NCBI RefSeq assembly: GCF_003003265.1
Contig: NZ_PVTL01000009.1
Coordinates: 96,527 to 160,526 of the forward strand
DNA length: 64,000 bases
Origin: Glaciihabitans tibetensis
GTDB lineage: Bacteria > Actinomycetota > Actinomycetes > Actinomycetales > Microbacteriaceae
Direction of reading: 5' to 3'
How positions within the stretch are numbered: position 1 is the first letter of the stretch; every line of letters begins with the position of its first letter. The notes under the pieces are model-generated. The model saw only the letters and a program-made list of their open reading frames with translations, had not been told where the DNA came from and ran no database searches. Made by a program: the position numbers and the translations under genes. Below, one piece after another: positions 26,067 through 35,537 of the stretch.

Positions 26067-27596
26067 CTAGCGCTGCTTTTCCATGGTCATGAGTTTGAGT
26101 ACCGCTTCTGGCGTTGCCTCGGCGATGGGAAGTTCCCCGGTGATGCGTCCTTCGGACAGTGCGTACACCCGGTCGCAGATTCCCAGCAGCTCGGGCAGCT
26201 CAGAGGAAATGACGATGATGCCCTTTCCCTCCGCCGCGAGCCGATTGATGATCGTGTAGATCTCGTATTTCGCACCCACGTCGATTCCTCGGGTGGGCTC
26301 ATCGAGAATGAGCACGTCGGGATCTGAGTAGATCCACTTGCTCAGCACAACCTTCTGCTGGTTTCCGCCGCTGAGCTTGCCAGTTTTCGCAAGCACGGTC
26401 GGAGACTTGATGTTCATGCTCTTGCGGTATTCGTTGGCGACCTTGAATTCCTCGTTGTCGTCAACCAGCCCGCCGCGCTTCAGCTTCTCGAGGGACGCAA
26501 GCGAGACGTTCCGCTTGATGTCCTCAATGAGGTTGAGGCCGTATTCCTTGCGGTCTTCGGTCGCGTAGGCCAGACCGTTCGCAATGGCCTCGGCCACGTT
26601 GCGGGTCTGGATCTCCTTGCCGTTCTTGAAGACCTTGCCGGTGATCTTGGTGCCGTAGCTGCGTCCGAACAGGCTCATCGCGAACTCGGTGCGGCCGGCG
26701 CCCATCAGGCCGGCGATACCCACGATCTCGCCCGCACGGACGTTGAGGTTCACCTTGTCGACAACCACGCGGTTGATGTCCTGCGGGTGGTGTGCGGTCC
26801 AGTCCTCGACCCGGAGAATCTCTTCACCAATGTGCGGGGTGTGGTCCGGGTAGCGGTGCTCAAGGTCACGGCCGACCATGTCCTTGATGATGCGGTCTTC
26901 ACTCACGTCGGCCTTGGCGATCGTCTCGATCGTTTTGCCGTCACGGATGATCGTCACGCTGTCTGAAATCTTTTTGATCTCGTTCAGCTTGTGGCTGATG
27001 ATGATCGAGGTGATCCCCTGCCCCTTGAGGTGGATGATCAGATCGAGCAGGTGATCGGAGTCCTCGTCGTTGAGGGCCGCGGTCGGCTCGTCCAGAATCA
27101 GGAGCTTCACGCGCTTGGAGAGAGCCTTGGCGATCTCGACAAGCTGCTGCTTGCCAACACCGATGTCCATGATCTTGGTGGTCGGCTTCTCCGACAGACC
27201 TACGCGCGCGAGAAGCTTTCCCGCCTCCGAGTTGGTCTTGTTCCAGTCGATGAGGCCGGCGAACCCCTTGACCTCGTTATTGAGGAAGATGTTTTCGGCG
27301 ATCGACAGGTACGGGGACAGCGCGAGTTCCTGATGGATGATCACGATGCCCTTGGCCTCGCTGTCGCGGATGTCGCGGAATTGAACGGTCTCGTTCTCGA
27401 AGACGATGTCGCCGTCGTAGGTTCCATGGGGGTAAACGCCCGAGAGCACTTTCATCAGCGTGGATTTGCCGGCTCCATTTTCGCCGCAGATCGCGTGGAT
27501 CTCGCCGCGTGCCACCTCAAGGGTGACATCCGATAGAGCCTTCACGCCGGGAAAGGTCTTGGTGATCGACCGCATTTCCAGGATGTTGGTGGTCAC
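26067..27596 (-). CDS. gguA: Sugar ABC double ATPase, GguA/MmsA type
   Basis: A 509-residue double ATPase. The first cassette shows [21 protein letters not shown] and [11 protein letters not shown]; the second has [16 protein letters not shown], the signature [13 protein letters not shown] and [17 protein letters not shown]. The [10 protein letters not shown] and PDHTPHIGE segments are typical of the GguA subfamily. A GTG start at 27596 opens the reading frame. Compared with the YtfR-type ATPase it has a lower Arg content and more Lys, but codon use is otherwise like its neighbours. It follows chvE after a 152-base gap with a strong hairpin. Confidence 0.93.
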   Translation of the reverse strand: MTTNILEMRSITKTFPGVKALSDVTLEVARGEIHAICGENGAGKSTLMKVLSGVYPHGTYDGDIVFENETVQFRDIRDSEAKGIVIIHQELALSPYLSIAENIFLNNEVKGFAGLIDWNKTNSEAGKLLARVGLSEKPTTKIMDIGVGKQQLVEIAKALSKRVKLLILDEPTAALNDEDSDHLLDLIIHLKGQGITSIIISHKLNEIKKISDSVTIIRDGKTIETIAKADVSEDRIIKDMVGRDLEHRYPDHTPHIGEEILRVEDWTAHHPQDINRVVVDKVNLNVRAGEIVGIAGLMGAGRTEFAMSLFGRSYGTKITGKVFKNGKEIQTRNVAEAIANGLAYATEDRKEYGLNLIEDIKRNVSLASLEKLKRGGLVDDNEEFKVANEYRKSMNIKSPTVLAKTGKLSGGNQQKVVLSKWIYSDPDVLILDEPTRGIDVGAKYEIYTIINRLAAEGKGIIVISSELPELLGICDRVYALSEGRITGELPIAEATPEAVLKLMTMEKQR

Positions 27597-27641
27597 TGTG
27601 AAGCCAGCTTCCTTTTATTGATATCAAGTGGGGGGGGTGAA

Positions 27642-27676
27642 GCCGGTGGTGGGGAGGATCCCTCCCCACCACCGGC
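27642..27676 (-). terminator. 16-base-pair hairpin between chvE and gguA
   Basis: GCCGGTGGTGGGGAGG (27642-27657) pairs perfectly with CCTCCCCACCACCGGC (27661-27676) around a three-base loop. On the transcript a C-run follows; no T-run. It should attenuate transcription into the ATPase gene or stabilise the 3' end of the binding-protein mRNA. Confidence 0.8.
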
Positions 27677-27748
27677 GGGTGTTGCGATGGTACTGAACTG
27701 CCGTCGTGCTGTTATTCGGTGGTGCTGTAGTTCGGGCGTGCGGTGTGG

Positions 27749-28873
27749 TTACAGGCCGATTTCGTCAGCGGTCCAGTAGCCGGTGTCGACGAGCTGCTCC
27801 TGGATGTTGTCCTTCACCACGATGCTCGGCTCGAGCAGGAAGGACGGAACAACGAACTCTCCGTTGTCGTAGTCCTCGGTGTTGTTCACCTCGGGCTCCT
27901 CGCCGGCCAGAACGGCGGTGGTCATTTCCACTGCCTTCGCGGCCAGGTCACGGGTGTCCTTGAAGATGGTGCCGTACTGCTCACCGGCAACGATCGCCTT
28001 GACGGAGTCGAGCTCGGCGTCCTGGCCGGAGATGACGGGCCATTCGGCACCGACGGTGTAGCCCGAGCCTTCAAGCGCGGAGATGATTCCACGGCTGATG
28101 CCATCGTAGGGCGAGAGAATTCCGTTGACGCGAACGTCACCCGAGTACTCGGAGGTCAGAATGTCCTCCATGCGGCTCTGGGCGGTTTCTCCATCCCAAC
28201 GCAGGGTTGCAACCTGCTCGATGTCGGTCTGGCCACTGGGAATCACGATGGTTCCTGCATCGATGAAGGGCTGGAGAACATCCATCGCGCCATCGAAGAA
28301 GAAGAACGCGTTGTTGTCGTCCAGCGAACCGGCGAACAGCTCGACGTTAAACGGACCTGCGGGAGCGCCGTCGATCGGGGTTCCATCGAGTTCGGTGAGT
28401 CCGAGCCCGTTGGTGACCGTCCACGCCTGCTGCTGTCCGACGAGGAAGTTGTCGAACGTCGCGTAGTAGCTCACCGCAGTCGTGTCGCGCAGCAGACGGT
28501 CGTAGGCGATGACGGGGATGTCAGCGGCTTCGGCGTCGGCGAGCACGTTCGTCAGGGTGGTTCCATCGATCGATGCGACGATCAGGGCAACTGCACCCTT
28601 GGTGATCATGTTCTCGATCTGGCTGACCTGAACGGGGATGTCGTCTTCTGCGTACTGCAGGTCGACCTCGTATCCGGCCTCCTCCAGCTGAGACTTGACG
28701 GCGTCGCCGTCGTTGATCCAGCGCTCGGAGGACTTGGTCGGCATCGCAACTCCGATGAGGCCGCCCTCACCCTCGCCGCCGTCGCCTGATCCGCTGTCTC
28801 CTGATGAACACGCCGCAAGGCCGACGACCATCGCGCTTGCTGCGACGATGGAGAGAATCGCTCTCTTCTTCAC
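27749..28873 (-). CDS. chvE: Multiple-sugar-binding lipoprotein, ChvE type
   Basis: A 374-residue binding lipoprotein with lipobox GLAAC and an acidic Ser/Gly linker. [44 protein letters not shown] and [14 protein letters not shown] are conserved in ChvE-like proteins, which bind aldoses including arabinose, xylose and glucose. The GTG at 28873 was chosen because AAAGGAAA lies seven bases upstream; an extension of 20 residues would start within the upstream 12-base repeat. The gene opens the operon that follows araA on the same strand. Confidence 0.93.
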   Translation of the reverse strand: MKKRAILSIVAASAMVVGLAACSSGDSGSGDGGEGEGGLIGVAMPTKSSERWINDGDAVKSQLEEAGYEVDLQYAEDDIPVQVSQIENMITKGAVALIVASIDGTTLTNVLADAEAADIPVIAYDRLLRDTTAVSYYATFDNFLVGQQQAWTVTNGLGLTELDGTPIDGAPAGPFNVELFAGSLDDNNAFFFFDGAMDVLQPFIDAGTIVIPSGQTDIEQVATLRWDGETAQSRMEDILTSEYSGDVRVNGILSPYDGISRGIISALEGSGYTVGAEWPVISGQDAELDSVKAIVAGEQYGTIFKDTRDLAAKAVEMTTAVLAGEEPEVNNTEDYDNGEFVVPSFLLEPSIVVKDNIQEQLVDTGYWTADEIGL

Positions 28874-28913
28874 TGTGTTTCCTTTCACAAATACTCGGTT
28901 GGACTTCATTGTC

Positions 28914-28937
28914 ATTGCCACTGTGATTGCCACTGTG
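28914..28937. repeat. 12-base direct repeat upstream of chvE
   Basis: ATTGCCACTGTG occurs twice without a gap (28914-28925 and 28926-28937), with a third, diverged partial copy after it on the minus strand. It lies 41-64 bases before the chvE start, where a regulator could bind. Confidence 0.7.
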
Positions 28938-28982
28938 TTGGTGCTATTGATCCGGTGTCGTCCACGAAAACCGGACCCTTGA

Positions 28983-28998
28983 CCGGGAATGCTCCCGG
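28983..28998 (-). terminator. Hairpin after araA
   Basis: CCGGGA and TCCCGG with the adjoining bases form a short stem 20 bases downstream of the araA stop. A second stem (GGTCCGGT with ACCGGATC) follows. No T-run; a weak terminator or processing site. Confidence 0.45.
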
Positions 28999-29018
28999 CA
29001 AGATTGTGGGATGGCGCC

Positions 29019-30539
29019 CTAGATACCCTGCGCCAATCGGTAGTACGCCGCGTTCCAGCGCACCTGGTTGGTGAACTCGCGCACGGTGGTGTGCTCGTCG
29101 ATCACCAAAAGCTCTGTTGCTGCCATCAGCGCGAAGTCCTCGAACTCCTCGAGGCCGATCGCGGTGCTCATCACCGTGTGGTGGGCCGCTCCCGCGGTCA
29201 GCCATGCGGTGGTGGATGTCGCGAAGTCCGGCGCCGGCTTCCAGACAGCACGGGCTACCGGAAGGTGGGGCAGCGGCTCCGGAAGCGGGACGACCTCGAC
29301 GACGTTCGCCACGAGACGGAAGCGGTCGCGCATGTCGCTCATCGCGACCACGATGCCCTCGCCAGCGTCGGTGTCGAAGACCAGGCGAACCGGGTCTTCC
29401 CGGCCGCCGATGCCCAGCGGGTGGATCTCGAGCGACGGACGCGAGGTGGTCAGCGTCGGGCAGATCTCCAGCATGTGCGCTCCGAGGATGACCTCGTTGC
29501 CGGGAGTGAGGTCGTAGGTGTAGTCCTCCATCAGCGACGCGCCACCGGCAAGCCCGGCACCCATCACCTTGGCGGCGCGCATCAAGACCGCCGTCTTCCA
29601 GTCGCCCTCTCCGCCGAAGCCGTAGCCGTCGGCCATCAGCCGCTGAACGGCGAGGCCGGGAAGCTGACGGAGACCTCCGAGGTCTTCGAAGTTGGTGGTG
29701 AAGGCGGTGAATCCGCCGGCCTCGAGGAACGACCGCAGTCCGAGCTCGATCTTCGCGCCGTAGCGAAGGGACTCGTGGCGTTCGGCGCCCACGCGCAGCT
29801 CGGGGACCAGGTCATAGGCCTCCTCGTACTCCGCGATGAGTGCGTCGACGTCACTTTCGCTCGCGGCATCCACCGCTTCAACAAGCTCGTTCACGCCCCA
29901 GGTGTTGACGCTCACGCCGAAGCGGATCTCGGCCTCGGTCTTGTCGCCCTCGGTGACCGCGACGTTGCGCATGTTGTCGCCGAAACGCGCCAGCTTCATC
30001 TCACGGGTGGCGGCCCAACCGCTGGCGGCGCGGCTCCAGGAGCCGACCTGGCTGGCGACGGCCGGGTTGGACACGTGCCCGACAACCGTCTTGCGGGCAA
30101 CGCCCATGCGGGACTGGATGTACCCGAACTCGCGGTCGCCGTGAGCGGCCTGGTTGAGGTTCATGAAGTCGAAGTCGATGGCGCTCCACGGCAGCTCGAC
30201 GTTGGCCTGCGTGTGCAGGTGCAGAAGCGGCTTGCGCAGCGCGTCAAGGCCGCGGATCCACATCTTGGCGGGGCTGAAGGTGTGCATCCAGGCGATCACG
30301 CCGACGACGGTGTTCGCGGAGTTGGCCTCGAGCATCATCGTGCGGATCGACTCGCTGTCCTTGAGGACGGGCTTCCACACGACGGTTACCGGCACGTTCT
30401 CGGCCGCACCGAGCGCGCGCGCGATCTCCTGCGACTGCTCGGCGACCTGGCGCAGCGTCTCCTCGCCATATAGGTCCTGGCTTCCGGTGAGAAACCATAC
30501 CTCGTAGCTGGCGAGGTCGGGAACGATGGAACGGCTCAC
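29019..30539 (-). CDS. araA: L-arabinose isomerase
   Basis: A 506-residue isomerase converting L-arabinose to L-ribulose, length as in the family (about 500). Motifs [14 protein letters not shown] at the N-terminus, [12 protein letters not shown] near residue 85, [11 protein letters not shown] near residue 308 and HMLEICPTL near residue 352 are all conserved, including the Glu and His residues that bind manganese. The GTG start overlaps the araD stop as GTGA. It is the last gene of an araB-araD-araA operon on the minus strand. The sugar could come through either ABC importer downstream. Confidence 0.96.
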   Translation of the reverse strand: MSRSIVPDLASYEVWFLTGSQDLYGEETLRQVAEQSQEIARALGAAENVPVTVVWKPVLKDSESIRTMMLEANSANTVVGVIAWMHTFSPAKMWIRGLDALRKPLLHLHTQANVELPWSAIDFDFMNLNQAAHGDREFGYIQSRMGVARKTVVGHVSNPAVASQVGSWSRAASGWAATREMKLARFGDNMRNVAVTEGDKTEAEIRFGVSVNTWGVNELVEAVDAASESDVDALIAEYEEAYDLVPELRVGAERHESLRYGAKIELGLRSFLEAGGFTAFTTNFEDLGGLRQLPGLAVQRLMADGYGFGGEGDWKTAVLMRAAKVMGAGLAGGASLMEDYTYDLTPGNEVILGAHMLEICPTLTTSRPSLEIHPLGIGGREDPVRLVFDTDAGEGIVVAMSDMRDRFRLVANVVEVVPLPEPLPHLPVARAVWKPAPDFATSTTAWLTAGAAHHTVMSTAIGLEEFEDFALMAATELLVIDEHTTVREFTNQVRWNAAYYRLAQGI

Positions 30540-31300
30540 TGGGTAACTCCTGCGGTTGTGGTGATGCTGCTGGACGATGATGTGCTGGCGGATGTCACGG
30601 AGTCCACTTTCGGCTGCCCGTACACGTTCTGGTAGCGGTTGAAGAGCGCGTCGATGGCATCCTGCGGGATGGGGATCGGCTCACCGAGCTGGCGGGCGAT
30701 GTGCACCGTCTTGGCGACGTCCTCGCACATAACGGCAGCCTTGACCGCGTCCTTGGCGTCCTTGCCGATGGTGAACACACCGTGGTTCTGCATCAGCACA
30801 GCGCGCGAGCGGTGACCCGTAAGGGTCTCGACGATGCCGTGACCGATGGTGTCGTCACCGATGATCGCGAACGGCCCAATGGGAATGGGTCCGCCGAACT
30901 CGTCGGCCATCGCGGTGATCACACACGGGATTTCCTCGCCGCGCGCGGCCCAGGCGGTCGCGTAGGTGGAGTGCGTGTGCACCACACCGCCGACCTCGGG
31001 CATGTTGCGGTACACGTAGGCATGCGCCGCGGTGTCACTCGACGGGCTGCGGTCGCTGCCCGGGGTGCGTGGGATGACGTTGCCGTCGAGATCGCACAGG
31101 ATCTGGTTCTCCGGCGACAGTTCGTCGTAGGAGACGCCGCTCGGCTTGATGACAAACAGGTCGGCCCCGGGGACCCGGCCGGAGATGTTTCCGCCGGTCC
31201 AGATCACGAGTTCGTAGTGCGTCAGTTCGGAGTGCAGCGCTGCGATCTGGTCGCGGGTGCGCGCGATCGCGACCTGGATCTCGGGCGAGTAGCCGATCAT
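30536..31300 (-). CDS. araD: L-ribulose-5-phosphate 4-epimerase
   Basis: A 254-residue class II aldolase-fold epimerase giving D-xylulose 5-phosphate. [14 protein letters not shown] near residue 31, [30 protein letters not shown] (zinc His pair) and [16 protein letters not shown] (third zinc His) are conserved. The ATG at 31300 overlaps the araB stop by four bases; longer readings run backwards through araB. The last 17 residues form a Ser/Thr-rich tail ([14 protein letters not shown]), not needed for the fold. Both ends overlap neighbouring genes, so araB, araD and araA are one coupled unit. Confidence 0.95.
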   Translation of the reverse strand: MIGYSPEIQVAIARTRDQIAALHSELTHYELVIWTGGNISGRVPGADLFVIKPSGVSYDELSPENQILCDLDGNVIPRTPGSDRSPSSDTAAHAYVYRNMPEVGGVVHTHSTYATAWAARGEEIPCVITAMADEFGGPIPIGPFAIIGDDTIGHGIVETLTGHRSRAVLMQNHGVFTIGKDAKDAVKAAVMCEDVAKTVHIARQLGEPIPIPQDAIDALFNRYQNVYGQPKVDSVTSASTSSSSSITTTAGVTQ

Positions 31301-32991
31301 CGGGTCGTTCCTTTCAGGGGTAGGGCGTCCACGGCCGTACGTTCGACGGCGAGGCCGTCGCGGTAGCGGTCGAGGTAAGTGGAGAAGCCGGCGACATCGG
31401 CAGGTTCTGGGGCGGCCGTCTCGAAAGTCGCACCGCCGAAGACTCGATCGCGCAGATAGTCGTCGAGAGTGAGACCCGCCGGCACCGCAGACGCTGCGGT
31501 CACATAGGAGGCGAGAACCGCGATGCCCCACGCGCCGCCCTCCGACGCGGAAGCCGCGACGGAGACGGGAGCGTTGAGCGCGCCGGCGAGGAAGCGCTGG
31601 GTGACGCCGGCGGTACGGAACATGCCGCCGTGCGCAAACATCTGGTCGAGTTCCACACCCTCCGAGTCGAGCACGCGCATGCCGAGGCTGAGAGTGCCGA
31701 ACACGCCATACAGCTGGGCGCGCATGAAGTTTGCGAGCGAGAACGTGCTGTCCGGCGTGCGGACAAACAGCGGCCTGCCCTCCTCGAGTCCGGCAATAGG
31801 CTCGCCGGCCAGGTGGTTGTACGCCAGCAGCCCGCCAGCATCGGGCTCGCCGTCGAGCGCCTCGCGGAGCAGCACGTCGAACACAGCATCGGAGTCGATC
31901 GGGGAACCCGAGACCGCGGCAAAGCGGCCGAACAGGGCGGCCCACGCGGCGAGCTCGCTCGCGCCGTTGTTGCAGTGCACCATCGCGACCGGGTCTCCGG
32001 CCGGGGTGGTCACCAGGTCGAGTTCGTGGTGCACGCGGGTGAGGGGACGCTCAAGAACCACCATCGCGAAGATGCTGGTTCCGGCGCTGACGTTGCCGGT
32101 GCGCGGCGCCACCGAGCAGGTCGCGACCATTCCCGTGCCCGCGTCGCCCTCGGGCGGGCAGAACACGGCCCCCGGCTGCAATTCGCCGGAGGGGTCGAGG
32201 AGCGCAGCACCGACGGCGGTGAGGTGTCCCGCCGCCTGCCCCGCCACGAGCACTTCCGGAAGCAGCCCGGCCAGGCTCGGCGCGGGTGTCTTTTCGGCGA
32301 CCAGGTCGTCGTACCGTGCGAGCAGCTCGGCGTCGTAGGTCTTCGTGCCCGCGTCGATCGGGAACACGCCGGAGGCGTCGCCGACACCCAGCACGTTGCG
32401 GCCGGTGAGACGCCGATGCACGTATCCGGCGAGAGTGGTGATTCCGTCGATCTGGGCAACGTGGGGTTCGTTGTCGAGAACGGCCTGATGCAGGTGCGCA
32501 ATCGACCAGCGCAGGGGGATGTTGGTGCCGAAGAGTTCGGACAGCTCGGCCGACGCGGGCCCGGTCGTGGTGTTGCGCCAGGTCCGGAACGGAACAAGCA
32601 GCTCGCCAGCGTCGTCAAACGGCAGGTAGCCGTGCATCATCGCCGAGACGCCGATCGCTCCAAAGGTGGTGGGGCGCACACCGAAGCTCTGCTCGACACC
32701 GGCGACCAGGTCAGCGTAGGCGGCCTGGAGACCCGACCACACGTTCTCGAGCGAATAGGTCCACGTCCGGTCGACGAACTCGTTCTCCCACGCGTGGCTA
32801 CCCACGGCGAGCGCTACGGAAGGATCGTCCCCGATCAGGCACGCCTTGATTCGGGTGGAGCCCAGCTCAATACCGAGTGAGGTGCGACCGGTGAGGATCG
32901 CCTCCAGGGCGGCGGCCCGGGCGGAGTCTGAGGCGTGGTCGTAATCGACCTCGTCGGTCTCCCGGCTCGGGGGGTTCACTGCCGAATTCAC
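31297..32991 (-). CDS. araB: L-ribulokinase
   Basis: A 564-residue FGGY kinase phosphorylating L-ribulose. SLGIELGSTRIKACLIG near residue 37 is the phosphate loop, GVSAMMHGYLPFD near residue 113 the sugar contact, and GTGMVATCSVAPRTGNVSAG the middle adenosine region. It is typed as ribulokinase from the araD and araA genes and the YVHRRLTGRNVLGVGDASGV segment. A 35-residue hydrophilic N-terminal extension precedes the kinase fold. It leads the arabinose operon; the palindrome at 33037-33050 lies 46 bases upstream. Confidence 0.94.
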   Translation of the reverse strand: MNSAVNPPSRETDEVDYDHASDSARAAALEAILTGRTSLGIELGSTRIKACLIGDDPSVALAVGSHAWENEFVDRTWTYSLENVWSGLQAAYADLVAGVEQSFGVRPTTFGAIGVSAMMHGYLPFDDAGELLVPFRTWRNTTTGPASAELSELFGTNIPLRWSIAHLHQAVLDNEPHVAQIDGITTLAGYVHRRLTGRNVLGVGDASGVFPIDAGTKTYDAELLARYDDLVAEKTPAPSLAGLLPEVLVAGQAAGHLTAVGAALLDPSGELQPGAVFCPPEGDAGTGMVATCSVAPRTGNVSAGTSIFAMVVLERPLTRVHHELDLVTTPAGDPVAMVHCNNGASELAAWAALFGRFAAVSGSPIDSDAVFDVLLREALDGEPDAGGLLAYNHLAGEPIAGLEEGRPLFVRTPDSTFSLANFMRAQLYGVFGTLSLGMRVLDSEGVELDQMFAHGGMFRTAGVTQRFLAGALNAPVSVAASASEGGAWGIAVLASYVTAASAVPAGLTLDDYLRDRVFGGATFETAAPEPADVAGFSTYLDRYRDGLAVERTAVDALPLKGTTR

Positions 32992-33036
32992 TCTTACTGA
33001 CCTCTTTGTCTTGAGCGGGGCTTCTGCCCCCCTAGA

Positions 33037-33050
33037 TGTGACCGTTCACA
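33037..33050. promoter_or_regulatory. Putative arabinose-regulator operator before araB
   Basis: TGTGACCGTTCACA is an inverted repeat whose arms TGTGA and TCACA are perfect. Almost the same site lies before the LacI gene just upstream. Confidence 0.7.
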
Positions 33051-33135
33051 AATTCTTCCGCAAGACTACTCCCGATCCCGCCCGAAGTGTCAAGTTGGGC
33101 GGGTCTCGCTTTGGTAAAGGTGCAGAACCGGCCTT

Positions 33136-34176
33136 TCATCGGCGCAGGCGACCCGCGACGGCCGGGGTCGCTACCCGCGCGGTGGAGCTCCGCACGACGA
33201 GTTCTGGCGTGATCTGCTCCTGCCCCCTGGGGGCCTCGCCGCCCAATTCGCTCAGGAGTTGGGCTACGGCACGGCGGCCAAGCTCGGCGAAGTTCTGCCG
33301 CACTGTCGTCAGCGGCGGCGAGAAGTGTGCCGCTTCGGGTATGTCGTCGAAACCGACGATGCTGATATCGCCCGGCACGTCCAGCCCCATATCTCGGCAG
33401 GCGTGGGTAAACCCGAGCGCCATCTGGTCGTTGCCACAGAATACGGCGGTGAAATCGCGGAAGCGCAGCAGTTCCAGCCCGGCGTAATACCCGAAGTGGG
33501 CGGTCCAGTCACCGAGGATGGGAGCCCGGGTTCGCAGGTTGGCCGCACCGAGTTCTTCGAGGAAACCCTGCATCCGGGCATCCGCCTCGATCCAGTCCTT
33601 CGGGCCAGACAGGTGCACGATTTCCGTGTGCCCGAGTTCGATGAGATGCCGGGTAGCCATTCGCGCGCCGGCCACCTGGTCGACGGAGAGACTGTGCCCC
33701 GTCTCCCTCCCGGATGACTCCAGGGTGACGAAGGGAACGGCGATGGACAACTCCTCGATCGCCTCGAACACCCGCACCTGCGGAGCGAGTACCACGAGCG
33801 CCTCAAGCGATTGGCTCAGCAGGTAGTCGAGCGCCGAACGGATCGATGCGTAGTCGCCCGAAGCGATGCTGGTGCTGCTGAGCCGGTATCCCGCCTCACG
33901 TGCGGCGCCCTCGATGGCGTGGATGCTGGTGGCGGGCCCGTAGTGGGTGGTCTGCCCGGACAACACACCGATCGTGCGGGAACGACTGGTGACCAGCGCC
34001 CGGGCGGCCTGGTTGGGCCGGTATCCCACATCGTTGATGACGTCGAGCACACGCTGCCGGGTGCTCGGCTTGATGCTGGGGCTGTCGTTGAGAACGCGGG
34101 AGACGGTCTGGTAGGAAACCCCGGCGAGGCGGGCAACATCGCGGATGTTGGGGGCGCGAACCTTCTCGGGTTCCAT
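33136..34176 (-). CDS. LacI-family arabinose-operon regulator
   Basis: A LacI/GalR repressor of about 346 residues. The helix-turn-helix NIRDVARLAGVSYQTVSRVL is at residues of about 10-29, then a sugar-binding domain ending in DDIPEAAHFSPPLTTVRQN. The internal ATG at 34176 has GGAAG eight bases upstream; the first ATG (34197) lies directly against the operator and lacks a ribosome site. Identical palindromes before this gene and before araB suggest control of araBDA and of itself. It is not related to the E. coli AraC-type regulator. Confidence 0.9.
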   Translation of the reverse strand: MEPEKVRAPNIRDVARLAGVSYQTVSRVLNDSPSIKPSTRQRVLDVINDVGYRPNQAARALVTSRSRTIGVLSGQTTHYGPATSIHAIEGAAREAGYRLSSTSIASGDYASIRSALDYLLSQSLEALVVLAPQVRVFEAIEELSIAVPFVTLESSGRETGHSLSVDQVAGARMATRHLIELGHTEIVHLSGPKDWIEADARMQGFLEELGAANLRTRAPILGDWTAHFGYYAGLELLRFRDFTAVFCGNDQMALGFTHACRDMGLDVPGDISIVGFDDIPEAAHFSPPLTTVRQNFAELGRRAVAQLLSELGGEAPRGQEQITPELVVRSSTARVATPAVAGRLRR

Positions 34177-34203
34177 GGGAGAGACTTCCGGCTTCATTGA
34201 CGA

Positions 34204-34217
34204 TGTGTACGTTCACA
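34204..34217. promoter_or_regulatory. Putative autoregulatory operator of the LacI gene
   Basis: TGTGTACGTTCACA matches the site before araB at 12 of 14 positions. Its place just ahead of the regulator's start fits autorepression. Confidence 0.65.
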
Positions 34218-34245
34218 CGCGGTTTGTTGTCACCATTATGCTCTC

Positions 34246-34259
34246 GCGGGCGCTCCCGC
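34246..34259 (-). terminator. Short hairpin after the cystathionine gamma-synthase gene
   Basis: GCGGG and CCCGC pair around CGCT, 12 bases after the stop codon. No T-run follows. It may be a weak terminator before the regulator's promoter. Confidence 0.4.
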
Positions 34260-34270
34260 AATCGTGAGGG

Positions 34271-35479
34271 CTACGAATCCAGAGCGGCGAGAGCGCCACG
34301 CAGGTCGGCGAGCAGGTCGTCGACGCCTTCGATTCCGACCGACAACCGCACCAGGTTTTCCGGCACCTCCAGGGCTGTTCCCCGCACCGACGCGTGCGTC
34401 ATTTCGGTGGGGTAGCCGATCAACGACTCCACTCCCCCGAGCGACTCCGCGAGCTGGAACAGCGTGGTCGACTCGGCGAAGGCGCGCGCCGCGGCGGGTC
34501 CCGCCGCGAACTGGAGCGAAATCATCCCCCCGAAGCTCCGCATCTGCCGCGCGGCCAGCGCGTGGCCCGGGTGAGAAGCCAGACCCGGGTAGTGCACCGC
34601 CTCGAGCGCCGGGTGACCCTCGAGCGACTCGGCGATCGTGAGCGCATTCGTGGAGTGCCTTTCCACACGCACCGCGAGGGTTTTGATACCGCGAACGGTC
34701 AGCCAGGCGTCCATCGGCCCGCTGATGGCACCGACGCCGAACTGGAGGAAACCGATCTTCTCGGCCAGCTCCGCGTCGTTCACGACGAGCGCACCACCCA
34801 CCACATCGGAGTGTCCGCCGAGGTACTTTGTGGTCGAGTGCACCACCACGTCGGCGCCGAGCGAGAGCGGCTGCTGCAGGTAGGGCGAGGCAAAGGTGTT
34901 GTCGACTACCACGAGGGCGCCGGCCGCGTGGCCGATCTCGGCGAGCGCGGCGATGTCGCTGATCTTCATCATCGGGTTGCTCGGTGTTTCCACCCACAGC
35001 ACGGCGGCGGATGTCGCGGCAACTTCGGCCCGCACGGCGTCGAGATCCGTCATCTCCACCGTCGACAGCGTCACTCCCCACGGCACAAACACCCGGTTCA
35101 CCAGGCGGTGGGTTCCGCCGTACACGTCGTTGCCCATCACCACGTGATCGCCCGGCTTCAGCACCGCGCGCAGCAGTGTGTCCTCCGCGGCGAGCCCGGA
35201 CGCGAAACTGTACGCGTGCGAGCCGCCCTCGAGCGCGGCGAGTAGCTCCTGCAGGGAGTCGCGGGTGGGGTTCGCGCTTCGCGCATACTCGTAGCCGCCG
35301 CGGAACCCTCCGATGCCGTCCTGCACAAAGGTGGAGGTCAGGTAGACGGGCGGAACGACCGAGCCCGTGGTCGGGTCGAATGCCTGCCCGGCGTGGATCG
35401 CGCGGGTGGCGAAATCGCTGGAGCTGAGGTCGATGCCGTGCGCGTCAGCGCCGGAGATGTCGGAGGTGTCGTGAGTCAA
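34271..35479 (-). CDS. metB: Cystathionine gamma-synthase / gamma-lyase
   Basis: A 402-residue PLP enzyme of the Cys/Met metabolism family. HSTTKYLGGHSD around residue 210 carries the PLP lysine, and YEYARSANPTRDSLQ, SFASGLAAEDTLL and ETPSNPMMKI are conserved contacts. Whether it makes cystathionine from an activated homoserine and cysteine or cleaves it to cysteine cannot be settled from sequence; placement 58 bases after a cystathionine beta-synthase gene favours the reverse transsulfuration (lyase) role, or both. A 20-residue acidic N-terminus precedes the fold. Not related to the sugar genes. Confidence 0.9.
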   Translation of the reverse strand: MTHDTSDISGADAHGIDLSSSDFATRAIHAGQAFDPTTGSVVPPVYLTSTFVQDGIGGFRGGYEYARSANPTRDSLQELLAALEGGSHAYSFASGLAAEDTLLRAVLKPGDHVVMGNDVYGGTHRLVNRVFVPWGVTLSTVEMTDLDAVRAEVAATSAAVLWVETPSNPMMKISDIAALAEIGHAAGALVVVDNTFASPYLQQPLSLGADVVVHSTTKYLGGHSDVVGGALVVNDAELAEKIGFLQFGVGAISGPMDAWLTVRGIKTLAVRVERHSTNALTIAESLEGHPALEAVHYPGLASHPGHALAARQMRSFGGMISLQFAAGPAAARAFAESTTLFQLAESLGGVESLIGYPTEMTHASVRGTALEVPENLVRLSVGIEGVDDLLADLRGALAALDS

Positions 35480-35537
35480 AGCAGTCTCTTAACGTGTGAG
35501 GGATGCAGCGGAAAAGGTGAACGGCGGCGCACGAACC

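Noticed and set aside
34246..34259. GC palindrome as a second LacI operator
   Set aside because: It lacks the GAGCGCTC core and lies directly after a stop codon, so a weak terminator is more likely.
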